A DNA stretch of 33,868 nucleotides from Rhodobacteraceae bacterium LNNU 3342 (GTDB lineage Bacteria; Pseudomonadota; Alphaproteobacteria; Rhodobacterales; Rhodobacteraceae). A model generated the notes under the pieces. That model was not told where the DNA came from. It searched no databases and worked only from the letters and a program-made list of their open reading frames with translations. Of the stretch, positions 16,517 through 25,010 are shown in pieces (positions within the stretch are counted from its first letter, which is position 1; every line of letters starts with the position of its first letter). Position numbers and translations under genes: made by a program. The stretch lies in contig VUAW01000026.1 in the NCBI GenBank assembly GCA_008711135.1, forward strand, positions 1 through 33,868. The letters are read 5' to 3'.

Positions 16517-16930
16517 CGCAACCAGTTGCACCGGGCATAGCGGCATGGCCTCGAGGCAAACAGATCCCAGGCCCGCCCACGTTCAATCGCCATCCCGAAA
16601 GAGGCCCGAGGTCCCGAACGCAACCTCAATCGACCGGTCCCCGACCCCGTCAAGATGGACAAAGGCGCGTCTTAAACTGCCCGCCGCATGAAGGCGCAGC
16701 GGCTCAATCACATTGGGTAGCCTTGCTAGATTCAATTACATTAGGCGTTTACTGAGAAATCGTGCAAATGATTTGGGGTGTCCGCAAAGCGTGTGGGTCA
16801 CTTATGCAGGACTTCGACCGTTTGCCACATGTGCAGAGTTGTGCCGCGCGACTGAAAGATTCAGGATGTTTGGGCGCCGTCTGAGATTTCCGCACCCACC
16901 CTGCTGTGCGCAATTTGCCGAAGGTGAACC
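16517..16930. other. 414-bp intergenic stretch
   Basis: No gene is supported. A GCAAC-CA-GTTGC hairpin lies just after the phytochrome stop, but without a T-tract. The right part (about 16690-16780) is more AT-rich and may have carried the promoter of the M20 gene pair. Confidence 0.45.
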
Positions 16931-17660
16931 ATGCCCAATCTGCCTGAGATCGTCGCTGCCGCTCCTGAACTGGAAGCCATCTTCCGCGATCTGCATGCCA
17001 ACCCAGAAATCGGGCTGGGGAAGGTTCGCACCTCGGGCATCGTGGCGGCCAAGCTGCGCGAATACGGCGTGGACGAGGTGCATGAAGGCGTCGGCAAGAC
17101 TGGTGTTGTTGGCGTGCTGAAGGGCCGCGGCCAGGGCAACCGGCGCGTGGGCCTGCGCGCCGATATGGATGCCCTACCGAGCCAAGAGGCCAGCAGCGTG
17201 GACTATGCCTCACGAAATGCCGGAAAGATGCATGCCTGTGGGCATGACGGCCATACGACAATGCTGCTGGGTGCCGCCCGATATCTGGCCGACCTCATGC
17301 AGGGCTGGATGCGCGACATCTGCGACGGCATGGGCAAGGCCTTCGGTGTCACCATCACCGTCGAGTTCCGGGAGATCTTTGACGTGCTGGTCAACGATCA
17401 GGATCTGACGGATGCTTGAGCGCAGGCCGCCGCCGATGTGGTGGGCGAGACCCAAGTCGACGCGGATAGCGAGCCATTCACCGAGTCCGAGGATTTTCCC
17501 GACATGTTGCACCTGATGCCGGGGACCTATGGCAATTTGGGCCATGCGGGAACAGTCCCCCTGCACAATACGGGCTTCGTGCTGGACCCGGGATCCTGCC
17601 TGTGGGCGCCTCGATCTACGCACGGCTCATCGATCGCCGCCTGCCCCTGGAGACCACAGC
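16931..17660 (+). pseudogene. M20-family amidohydrolase/aminoacylase, internally deleted
   Basis: The first ~120 residues are a normal start of an M20 amidohydrolase: FRDLHANPEIGLGKVRTSGI, the first metal-binding block GLRADMDALP and the second KMHACGHDGHTTMLLGAARY. The protein then jumps to the family's C-terminal part (MRDICDGMGKAFGVTITVEF, FDVLVNDQDLTDA), losing roughly 160 residues that include the dimerisation domain and the EE metal-binding pair. A TGA at 17417 follows, after which AQAAADVVGETQVDADSEPF, then LHNTGFVLDPG and, one frame away, LPVGASIYARLIDRRLPLE can still be read. It would have removed acyl groups from amino acids. It has clearly been inactive for some time. Confidence 0.85.
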
Positions 17661-18528
17661 ACGAGCGCGCTCAACCTGCCATTTGACGCAGATGAGATGC
17701 TGGACGGCCTGCGCCCTTGGGTGCAATGCGAAAGCCCCACCTGGGATGTCACTGCTGTTAGCCGGATGATGGATCTGGCCGCGCGGGACTTGGCGGCCAT
17801 CAGTGCCACGGCCTAAACGATCCCCGGCACTGAGGGCTCCGGCACCTCCATCCGTGCAACTTTCCCTCACCCTGACCAAGGCAAGCCCGGCATCCTCGTG
17901 TTGGGCCACATGGACACCGTCCACCCCATCGGAACGCTCGAGGCGCTGCCCTTCCGGCGCGAGGACGGACTCGCTTATGGTCCCGACATCATGGACATGA
18001 AAGGCGGCAACTATGTCGTTCTCGAAGCCATGCGCCAGATCCGCAAGGCAGGCATGAGCACGCCACTGCCGGTCACCTTCCTCTTCACCCCCAACGAGGA
18101 GGTGGGCACTTCCGGCCATGCGCGGCCTGATCTATAACTCTGCGTGTGGTCAGCGGGCGGTCCTGGTGCCCGAGCCGGCCTCTCCGGACGGGGGCGCAGC
18201 TATCGGCCGCTATGCGATCGCACGCTTTGACCTGCTGACTCAAGGACGACCCAGTCACGCAGGCTGGGCGCTCAAGGAGGGACGCTCGGCCATTGCTGCC
18301 ATGGCACGCCGGATCCTGCAGATCGAGGCTATGACAACCGATGACTGCACCTTCTCGGTGGGCGTCATCCACGCCGGGCAATGGGTCAACTGCGTCCCCT
18401 CGACATGCCGGGCCGAAGTTCTGAGCGTGGCCAAGACGCAGGAGGATCTGGACCAAGGAATGGCCGCCATGCTGACTCTTCAGGGAGAGGAGAACGGCAA
18501 CGAATTCGTCGTCACCCGCGGCCGGATC
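17661..18528 (+). pseudogene. M20-family metallopeptidase (carboxypeptidase G2-like), broken
   Basis: The coding trace begins with ACG where an ATG is expected (17661) and reads SALNLPFDADEMLDGLRPWV. It is interrupted by TAA at 17814, continues through the metal-binding block ILVLGHMDTVHPIGTLEALP, the YGPDIMDMKGG block and TFLFTPNEEVGT, and shifts frame near 18110. It then resumes with GLIYNSACGQRAVLVPEPAS, YAIARFDLLTQGRPSHAGWA and CTFSVGVIHAGQWVNCVPST. At RGRI (18528) it passes abruptly into an IS256-type transposase. The order and the abutting start with the preceding M20 gene suggest the two were an operon for peptide or acyl-amino-acid breakdown. Confidence 0.85.
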
Positions 18529-18757
18529 GTGTTCGTCGCCGTTACGCTTGCAGTTGGTGTCAACATGGCCGGCAGGCGCGAGGTGCTGGGCATGGCCATC
18601 GGTGCTTCGGAGGCCGAGCCCTTCCGGACAGACTTCCTCCGAGACCCCGTGCGCGGGGGCCTGTCCGGCGTGAAGCTGGTGATCTCGGACGCACACAAGG
18701 GCATCGAGGCCGCCACGGCCCGCGTCCTGTCCACCCCCCTGGCAGCGCTGCCGCGTG
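18529..18757 (+). pseudogene. IS256-family (mutator) transposase, left fragment
   Basis: It reads VFVAVTLAVGVNMAGRREVL, GMAIGASEAEPFRTDFLRDP and GVKLVISDAHKGIEAA. These are the core of IS256-family DDE transposases, including the second catalytic aspartate in ISDAH. The N-terminal ~150 residues are missing, the left edge being fused in frame to the M20 gene. After RVLST the frame shifts, but WQRCRV can still be read up to the IS1182-like insertion at 18758. The remainder lies beyond that element, from 20290. Confidence 0.8.
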
Positions 18758-20289
18758 GGGCTGTTGAAAAGGCATGGACGTCTGATTCCTTCTGGCTGTA
18801 GCAAATTTGGCTCGAGGTTTCGGATGCTGGACCGCCGGTCTTGCGAGCAACTGGAGTTCTTCCTCTGCGGATCGTTGTGGGATCTTGTCACCCTGATGAT
18901 CATGTGCTGGCCCGGGTCGACAGGGTGCGCGACCTGTCTTGGCTGCATGACGAAGTGGCTAAAGCCTACACACCAAACCTTGGTCGTCCCGCGATCGACC
19001 CTGAGGCTGCGTTGCGCTTGATGCTGGCCGGCTTTCTTCTCGGGATCGTTCACGACCGGCGCCTCCTGCGCGAGGCTCAGGTGAACCTGGCCATTCGCTG
19101 GTTTGCAGGCTTTGGTCTGCGCGACCGGCTTCCCGATTATTCTTCGCTGACGCGCATCCGGCAGCGGTGGGGTGCGGAGCGGTTCCGCCGCATCTTCGAA
19201 CAAACCGTGAGCGCCTGCGTGCAGGCAGGCATCGCCAACGGCGAGGTGGTCCACGTCGATGCCTCGTTGATCCGGGCGGATGTCTCCTAGGACAGCCTTG
19301 TGGTCCGCCATGTCGACGCGGTCACTGCCATGAATAACGATCCGGAGCGGGACGAGGAGGAGTTGCGTCGAACGCGCAACTCGAAGAAGATCGGCAAGTT
19401 CAAGAAGGTCTGCCCGACCGGTCCCGAGGCCAGCATGGCCACCAACGGCCGCAACCGCCGCCTGCAGCCGAGCTACAAGCAGCACGGCGTTGTCGATGAT
19501 CAGGTGGGTGTCGTGCTCGACGTAGGGGTCACGACCGGCGAGGTGAACGAGGGCGAGCCGTTTCTTGCCCGGCTGGATGCCGTGGCAGCCTTGACCGGCA
19601 CCGCCATCAAGACGATCACCGCCGATGCGGGATATGCCTGTGCCAAGCTCTACGCCAGCCTCGAGGAGCGCCAGATCACAGCGGTGATCCCGGCCAAGGC
19701 GGAACCGATCCGCAGCCCGGTTCCGTTACGCCGGTTCCCCTACGACGCCCTGAACGACATCCTCAAGTGCCCGCGCGGCAAGAAGCTCAAGGCTGGGCGG
19801 GCGATCAAGCACGGACGCTTTTTCACGTCCCGCGCCCGCGAGTGTCGCGGCTGTGACCTCGCCTTCCTTTGTCTGTCCAAGGGCCGCGTGAACAAGGCCG
19901 TCGTTCTGGGAGACAACTATCCCGCCCTGCTTCGTGCGAGGCGCCGTCGTGAGCGGTGGTCTGATGAGGACCGCGACCTCTACCAGCGCCACCGCTGGCG
20001 CTCGGAAGGCTACCACGGCGAAGCGAAGACATGGCACGGCCTTGTCCGCGCTGTCCGGCGGGGTCTTCAGAACATGCGCATCCAGGCTTTCCTCACCGCA
20101 GCCGCCGTGAACCTGAAACGGCTGGAAGCGGCATTCCTCATGGCTCTGATGCATTTCGTGATGGCGAGCCGCCGGAGACAGCCGCTCCCATCTCTGTCCG
20201 CCCTCCGCTACTTGGAAAGGGTGCCGCTGACGTTGCCGCTCCGATCAGTGACTTGAGCCGTCGGAAACGCCCGACTTCTTCAACAGCCC
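18758..20289 (+). mobile_element. IS1182-like insertion sequence nested in the IS256 transposase
   Basis: The ends are GGGCTGTTGAA (18758-18768) and its complement TTCAACAGCCC (20279-20289). Both are flanked by the 7-bp direct repeat CCGCGTG (18751-18757 and 20290-20296), a target-site duplication. Joining the flanks with one repeat copy restores the IS256 residues WQRCRVHF, which confirms the insertion point. The element is 1,532 bp with a single broken transposase gene. The family call (IS1182) is from the protein pattern; a 7-bp duplication is not what I would have predicted for it, so the family should be treated as provisional. Confidence 0.85.
18824..20256 (+). pseudogene. IS1182-like transposase with frameshift and amber stop
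   Basis: The start is ATG 18824, just after a GAGG. It reads MLDRRSCEQLEFFLCGSLWD, then a shift near 18889 (two extra bases relative to the expected LVPDDHVLARV) moves the gene to the next frame: PDDHVLARVDRVRDLSWLHD, RLMLAGFLLGIVHDRRLLRE, LPDYSSLTRIRQRWGAERF. At 19288 a TAG stands where relatives have TGG (ADVS-W-DSLVVRHVD). Downstream it continues in the same frame through ITADAGYACAKLYASLEERQ, the cysteine-containing CPRGKKL and CRGCDLAFLC segments, and HRWRSEGYHGEAKTWHGLVR. It is a DDE transposase disabled twice. Confidence 0.85.
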
Positions 20290-20681
20290 CCGCGTGCATT
20301 TCCAGAGAATGTTCTCGCTCATGCCGCAAGAACAGCCGCAGGGTCCTTTCGGCCTTCATCGCCAGCGCCTTTGCCCAGCCTGACCACGCGGCGGCCAAGG
20401 CCCAGTGGCGCCTGGTCGCGGATCAGATGCGGAGCAAGCTGCCAAAGCTCGCCCCTTTGAGGGACGGAGCAGAAGAGGACGTGCTCGCCGACATGATCTT
20501 TTCCCAACAGCACCGCGCCAAGTTGCACAGCACGGCTCCGATCAAGCGCCTGAACGGCAAGATCAAGCGGCGCACTGACGTGGTTGGCGTCTTTCCGAAC
20601 GAAGCGTCTATCCGTCGACTGGTAGGCGCCATCCGGATGGAGCAGATTGAGGAACGGACCGTTCAGCGTGGTGATACATGA
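20290..20681 (+). pseudogene. IS256-family transposase, right fragment
   Basis: It resumes at RVHF after the nested element. After one or two small frameshifts near 20315-20335 it reads RRVLSAFIASAFAQPDHAAA, KAQWRLVADQMRSKLPKLAP, HRAKLHSTAPIKRLNGKIKR and RTDVVGVFPNEASIRRLVGA. This is the C-terminal half of an IS256-family transposase. The end (VQRG, then YMTPGN in the neighbouring frame) is also shifted. The sequence after it to about 20820 contains tail-like bases (CAGCTACACC) of the kind seen near IS256 termini, but I could not fix the element's right end. Confidence 0.8.
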
Positions 20682-20831
20682 CACCGGGAAACGCTTGTAT
20701 TGATCTGCGACGATCGCAGTCTGCCTGCCACGCAGCCAAACTGAACAGCTCCAGCCCCGCCTTTGAGCACGACCCCCGCAGCCAGCTACACCATGAGCTG
20801 GGAATAGCATCCCGAAGATCTATAGCGCTGA

Positions 20832-21854
20832 TCAGAAACTTGCACCCAGTGCGCCTGCGGGACGCTTTTGAATGCTGTCACTCCGGCGGGTGTCTCTCTT
20901 GACCCTCTTGCGATGTAACTGTCTGGGGGTGCCTGCAGCGTGCTCCGGTGAGCTTGCAAAATGCGCCAAGTCAGCCGCTTCCAGCAGGACCACCTCGGTT
21001 CGCGCCGCCAGCTCGCGCGCCGCCCGGGTATAGCCGGAGTGTGAGGCTACGACCACGGCCTCGGTCGCGCCATAGAACATCCGGGCGCTCACGACCTGTT
21101 GGACAGCGGCGTTACCTACAGGGGTCATGTAGCGCTTGCATTGGATCACCAGCTTCCGGTGGCCCTGGGTCGCGATGACGTCAGCCCCCTGATCGCCGGA
21201 GCCCTTGGTAATCTGCGCATCCCAGCCGTTCTCGGTCAACACATCACGGCACCATTCTTCAAAGGCGCGGGCGGAAAGGGTGCCATGCGCTGCGTCAGGC
21301 GGTCTGCCGCAGCAGGCACAGGGCATCCCCTCCTGCGGTATCGGCCGAGGCTTTCCAGCCTGCATGCGCGCCTGAGCAGCCTTCTCGCGGGCAATATCCA
21401 AGATGGGCTGTTCCAGGAAGCTGACCTGCCCAAGCTTCGCCGAATTGCGTAAAAGAGTATCGACCTCCTCCGCTTGGCTCCAGCTCAGGCAAGGGAGAAG
21501 CTCACGCTCCACAAGATGCCAGAGTTCTTCTCTCCAGTCGCCGTGTAGACCAACTTCGCCGTTGAACTGCATCTCGGCGATCCTGTCGAAATGCGCCCCG
21601 CAGATCGCAAGATATCGGGACCATATCCTGGCATAAACTGTCTCACCCGGCTTCAGTGGCTCCTTCCGCAAGCTTTCACGCGCGCGCTCCGTCACTACCC
21701 GCCGCGCGCGCCGATCTTCGATGATGCCTACAATGGTCAGAACAAGACCGGCACTGCAGATAAGGGCGTATCCGATGGTGGGAAAAAGGAAAGTCTCACC
21801 GAAAACCACGATGACGAAATATACGAACGTGACCAAGGACAAGACTATCAACAA
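20832..21854 (-). CDS. Membrane-anchored Mrr-type restriction endonuclease-like protein
   Basis: This encodes 340 aa. Two membrane helices lie at the N-terminus (~4-19 and ~27-45, around FLFPTIGYALICSAGLVLTI), followed by a ~130-residue helical middle part, a cysteine cluster (GMPCACCGRPP, ~177-186), and a C-terminal Mrr/PD-(D/E)xK nuclease domain. Nuclease motifs visible are FEEWCRDVLTENGW, GSGDQGADVIA (D221/D225) and KLVIQCKRYMTPVGNAAVQQ (Q238, K240), the D-QxK form of the Mrr family. Mrr enzymes cleave modified or foreign DNA without a partner methylase, and none is present. The start is TTG with GGAGACGG upstream. Membrane tethering, if real, would place cleavage at the inner membrane, for instance against incoming DNA; this is inference. 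Confidence 0.85.
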   Translation of the reverse strand: MLIVLSLVTFVYFVIVVFGETFLFPTIGYALICSAGLVLTIVGIIEDRRARRVVTERARESLRKEPLKPGETVYARIWSRYLAICGAHFDRIAEMQFNGEVGLHGDWREELWHLVERELLPCLSWSQAEEVDTLLRNSAKLGQVSFLEQPILDIAREKAAQARMQAGKPRPIPQEGMPCACCGRPPDAAHGTLSARAFEEWCRDVLTENGWDAQITKGSGDQGADVIATQGHRKLVIQCKRYMTPVGNAAVQQVVSARMFYGATEAVVVASHSGYTRAARELAARTEVVLLEAADLAHFASSPEHAAGTPRQLHRKRVKRDTRRSDSIQKRPAGALGASF

Positions 21855-22825
21855 GGCCGTTCCGTCTCCGGTTTCGCTTCCACGTTTACAGTTCCAAAGG
21901 CAGCCGTCCTATCAGGAGGATATTTCCTGCGGTAGTCAAATATCAACGTTCTGCAAAAGATCCCGTGCTTTCGGCTGCTGTGAGCTGCACCCTTCACCTG
22001 AAGTCGGCGCCCGGCGTTCATAATGCGCTCCTGCGCCGGCGGAACAATGGGGCGACCTGCACAGTGGCTCCGGTGCGCGGAGCGGGTCACCCATCGCGGT
22101 GAGCTATGCCGCGTAGGCAGCCGTTCGGTATATCTCGTGCAGAGTGGGGGGCGGCGCTCGCCTCGTGGACGCCGTTCTGCATCGGCGTGCCCAGACCAAT
22201 GAACGCCAGGGCACGCCGCTGGCCTGTGTCTATGTCATGGGAAGGCCTCTTCGCCTGCTCCGGCTTCAAAAACTTTACTGCTTTCGCGGAGCTTAATCGA
22301 CCCAACAGATCCCGAAATTGCCGCCTTCCGCGAGGCAAGCGGCAAGTGGATCCTTTATGCTGGTAAAGCCTCGGAAGTGCCGCCGCAGGAAATTGCTGCC
22401 TACAGGCGGCGCGTCGGTGACAAGATTGGCTAAGACGCGCACGAGGAGTTCGTGTGGTTCTATATCTTCCTGACCTTCAACCACGACGGTGTTAGCTCCG
22501 AAGGCATACCGAACAGCGCCAGCCTTTCTCCGCGCTAGAGCACGGGTAGAGGAAGACGTGGATCCTAAAAGCCTCATCCACGTCCTCTCCGCAAGTGGCC
22601 CGGCTATCCTCGTTAAGCTGGTGAAGGCGATCCCGCCGCGGCCGGAGCTTTACCACTTGGCCTGCACAAAGCAGCGGCATCCGTAGGCATGTGACACATA
22701 CCCGGAAGGCATAGAAAGCTCTCTCGCTGCGGAACAGGCCGCACAACCTTACATTTCGGCCCGTCCCCCGCCAGCAAATGACAGGGTCGTCTTGTATGAC
22801 GATGCGATCATGCCGATAAGGGCCC
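21855..22825. other. ~970-bp gene-poor region with one probable relic
   Basis: No intact gene is supported on either strand. The left end holds the upstream region of the Mrr-type gene. The only recognisable content is the tannase-like C-terminal trace at 22296-22525. Other open frames lack homology and ribosome sites. Confidence 0.5.
22296..22525 (+). pseudogene. Probable C-terminal relic of a second tannase/feruloyl esterase
   Basis: The frame reads IDPTDPEIAAFREASGKWIL, then YAGKASEVPPQEIAAYRRRV, a TAA at 22431 and EEFVWFYIFLTFNHDGV. It lines up with the intact tannase of this window (LDATDPDLSAFKQRGGKMIT, then YFGWADPALNPMMGVNYYED and EDFYRLFMVPGMFHC) in order and spacing. The catalytic Asp has become Ser and the Cys after the His has been replaced. 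The match is by eye over ~70 residues with an in-frame stop, so the identification is tentative. Confidence 0.45.
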
Positions 22826-23194
22826 ATGGGTCGCCTCATCTCCCTTCGCATCCTCTGCTTGGCCTTGCTGGCTATCCTCGGCGCGGCCCTTGCTGCGGCG
22901 CCACAGATGCGCGGTGTGCCCGCGATCAGCGACGTGCGGCTTGAGGTCTTCGTGCTTTCCGGCGGCTCACTGGCGGATCTGTGCCAGCACGATGAGCACC
23001 GGCATCCACACGCCGATCATTGCGCCCTTTGCCACCTGATCACGGGCTGCGCTCTGCCGCCTGCGGACCTGCGGCCCCTTGCCATCGAGCAGCGCGCCGC
23101 GGCGGCCATCGTCCTGCCGCAGATCCAACGCACGGCTTCGCATCCGCGTGACCCGGCAACGCCGTTGCGCGGTCCTCCTGCCTGTCAGGCCTGA
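22826..23194 (+). CDS. DUF2946-like small secreted or membrane-anchored protein
   Basis: This encodes 122 aa. An N-terminal hydrophobic segment (LRILCLALLAILGAALAAAP, ~8-27) is a signal peptide or anchor. The mature part has a histidine- and cysteine-rich stretch, CQHDEHRHPHADHCALCHLI (~53-72), resembling the HC-x-x-C-H element of DUF2946 proteins, which suggests metal binding. It is followed after 55 bp by a PepSY membrane protein on the same strand, a pairing seen near metal and siderophore uptake genes. Copper or iron handling is inferred from these features; no experiment supports it here. Confidence 0.65.
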   Translation: MGRLISLRILCLALLAILGAALAAAPQMRGVPAISDVRLEVFVLSGGSLADLCQHDEHRHPHADHCALCHLITGCALPPADLRPLAIEQRAAAAIVLPQIQRTASHPRDPATPLRGPPACQA

Positions 23195-23249
23195 TCCTAA
23201 CGTTCGGCTTCAACGCGCCTCTGTGGCGCCTTCTGACAGGTGATCCTTC

Positions 23250-24617
23250 ATGCAATCTTCCAACCAGCCGCCCCGAAGGGCGGCAAGCAATGCCTTGCGC
23301 GCATTCCTGATGCGGATGCACTTCTACATCGGGCTTTTTGTCGGCCCGTTCCTGTTCATTGCTGCCCTCAGCGGCATGCTCTACGTGCTCACCCCGCAGA
23401 TCGAGCAACGGCTTTATGCGGATGCGCTGACCACCGACAGTCGCGGCTCTGCACAACCGCTGGCCGCGCAAGCCGAGGCCGCACGATCCCATCTGGGCGG
23501 GAGCCTGAACATCTCTGCCATCCGGCCAGCACCGGCGGAAGGCCTCACGACACGGGTTCTCTTTTCCGACGCGTCGCTGGGCCCATCCGAGAACAGGACC
23601 ATCTTCATCGATCCGGTGGATCTGAGGGTCACGGGAGACATGACCACCTATGGCACGAACGGCATCCTGCCCTTCCGCAAGACGCTGGACTACCTGCATC
23701 GCAACCTCATGCTCGGCGAATGGGGCCGGTATTACAGCGAGCTTGCAGCATCCTGGCTGTGGGTCCTGGCCTTGGGGGGCACTGCCCTGTGGGCGACCGG
23801 GCCGCGGCGGCGACGTGCGCTGGAAAAAATGCCGCCCGCACAGCGCCGTCGTTGGCAACATGCAACCTTGGGCGTTGCAGCAGCGGCAGGCATGCTCTTT
23901 TTCTCAGCGACCGGCCTGACCTGGTCACAGGCGGCAGGCGCACGGATCGACAGCCTGCGCGGGGCACTTGGCCTTGTCACGCCTTCCGTCAGCCTGACGC
24001 TGGAAACGCCCGGGTCCGCGTCGGCTGCGCATGATCACCATCACCACTACGGCGGGCCGGATCTGGCAGCACGCGAGGATCGCCTGTCCGATCTGGATAA
24101 TGTCGCGGCTGCGGCGCGCGCGGCCGGCATCGACTCGCCCTTCATGGAGATACGGCTGCCCCGGCCCGGTCAGGCATGGTCCGTGCGCGAATATGACCGC
24201 AGCTGGCCTACGCAGGTGGACGCGGTTGCCCTGCACCCTGACACCTTGGCAGTCACCAGCCGCGCTGACTTCGATAGCTTCACCCTAGTGCCCAAGCTGA
24301 TCCGGTGGGGGATCGACGCGCATATGGGGGTTCTATTCGGGCTTCCAAACCAGATCCTGATGGCGTTAATCGCGCTCGGGATGATGATCACCATCGTATA
24401 TGGCTATGTGCTTTGGTGGCAGCGCCGCCCTGCCGCGGCAGAGCCGCTTACGGTGAGTTGGGCAAGACTGCCCGCATCCCAACGCGTGATGTGGGTTCTG
24501 CTGGCCTGCGCCCTGGGCTGGGCGCTGCCGGTACTGGGCGTCAGCCTGAGCCTCTTCGTTGCATTCGACATGCTGCGTTCAGGCATGAGGCGTCGGGCGA
24601 CGCGGCGAGCATCCTGA
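23250..24617 (+). CDS. PepSY-associated transmembrane protein with His-rich loop
   Basis: This encodes 455 aa. The membrane helices are ~25-48 (MHFYIGLFVGPFLFIAALSG), ~165-183, ~205-225, ~365-392 and ~423-445. The first helix with 'MHFYIGLFVGPFLF..SG' and the later 'DAHMGVLFGLPNQILMALIA' are hallmarks of the PepSY_TM (PiuB-like) family. Two periplasmic stretches hold the PepSY-type sequence. The second contains the histidine run HDHHHHYGG (~261-269), a likely metal site. Family members are tied to siderophore-iron reduction or metal homeostasis. It follows the DUF2946-like gene and probably shares its transcript. No TonB receptor is present next to it. Confidence 0.85.
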   Translation: MQSSNQPPRRAASNALRAFLMRMHFYIGLFVGPFLFIAALSGMLYVLTPQIEQRLYADALTTDSRGSAQPLAAQAEAARSHLGGSLNISAIRPAPAEGLTTRVLFSDASLGPSENRTIFIDPVDLRVTGDMTTYGTNGILPFRKTLDYLHRNLMLGEWGRYYSELAASWLWVLALGGTALWATGPRRRRALEKMPPAQRRRWQHATLGVAAAAGMLFFSATGLTWSQAAGARIDSLRGALGLVTPSVSLTLETPGSASAAHDHHHHYGGPDLAAREDRLSDLDNVAAAARAAGIDSPFMEIRLPRPGQAWSVREYDRSWPTQVDAVALHPDTLAVTSRADFDSFTLVPKLIRWGIDAHMGVLFGLPNQILMALIALGMMITIVYGYVLWWQRRPAAAEPLTVSWARLPASQRVMWVLLACALGWALPVLGVSLSLFVAFDMLRSGMRRRATRRAS

Positions 24618-24959
24618 CCAAAAGGATGTGGTCGCGTGCAATGTCGCGAGTAGCAGGAAGCGCGGCGTGACAGACAACGGCTCTGCGGTGGTTCTGCAAA
24701 CGCATCAGCTACCGCCTGCACGGAGCATTCCGCCGTTCTTTAGGCAGCCACGCTGTTCCAGAGGGAGCGGAACACGCCAAACATAGCAGTGCAATTCCTT
24801 AGCATCGGTCTTAGAACTGAAGGCTGTAAGGTTAACGGCGCCGCCGTAGCCCGATAAAGCGGGCTCTGGACTGGGCAGTAGCATCTCTGGTTTAATGACG
24901 CCTCGGTTATGATGTCCAAGATATCAAGCTGGCTAGGATGGCGCCTGAATAGCCGGAAA
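24618..24959. other. Intergenic DNA between convergent genes
   Basis: No supported gene. It contains a small hairpin, AGCCCG-ATAAAG-CGGGCT (~24848-24865), without a T-tract, which might help end transcription of the PepSY gene. Confidence 0.45.
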
Positions 24960-24981
24960 GCCAGCACCCCGGGGCGCTGGC
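24960..24981 (-). terminator. Probable terminator of the DUF892 gene
   Basis: On the minus strand the sequence reads GCCAGCGCCCCGGGGTGCTG then GCTTTCC. The outer GCCAGC/GCTGGC arms and inner CCCC/GGGG pair, with one G-T step, form an ~11-bp stem followed by a short T run. It lies ~30 bp after the stop of the DUF892 gene in the right orientation. Confidence 0.55.
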
Positions 24982-25010
24982 AATCTGGGCAAATGCTTCT
25001 GGAGGCGAGG

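Noticed and set aside
18085-19485. 466-codon minus-strand open frame
   Set aside because: It crosses the M20, IS256 and IS1182 boundaries, so it cannot be an ancestral gene; it is antisense to recognisable proteins.
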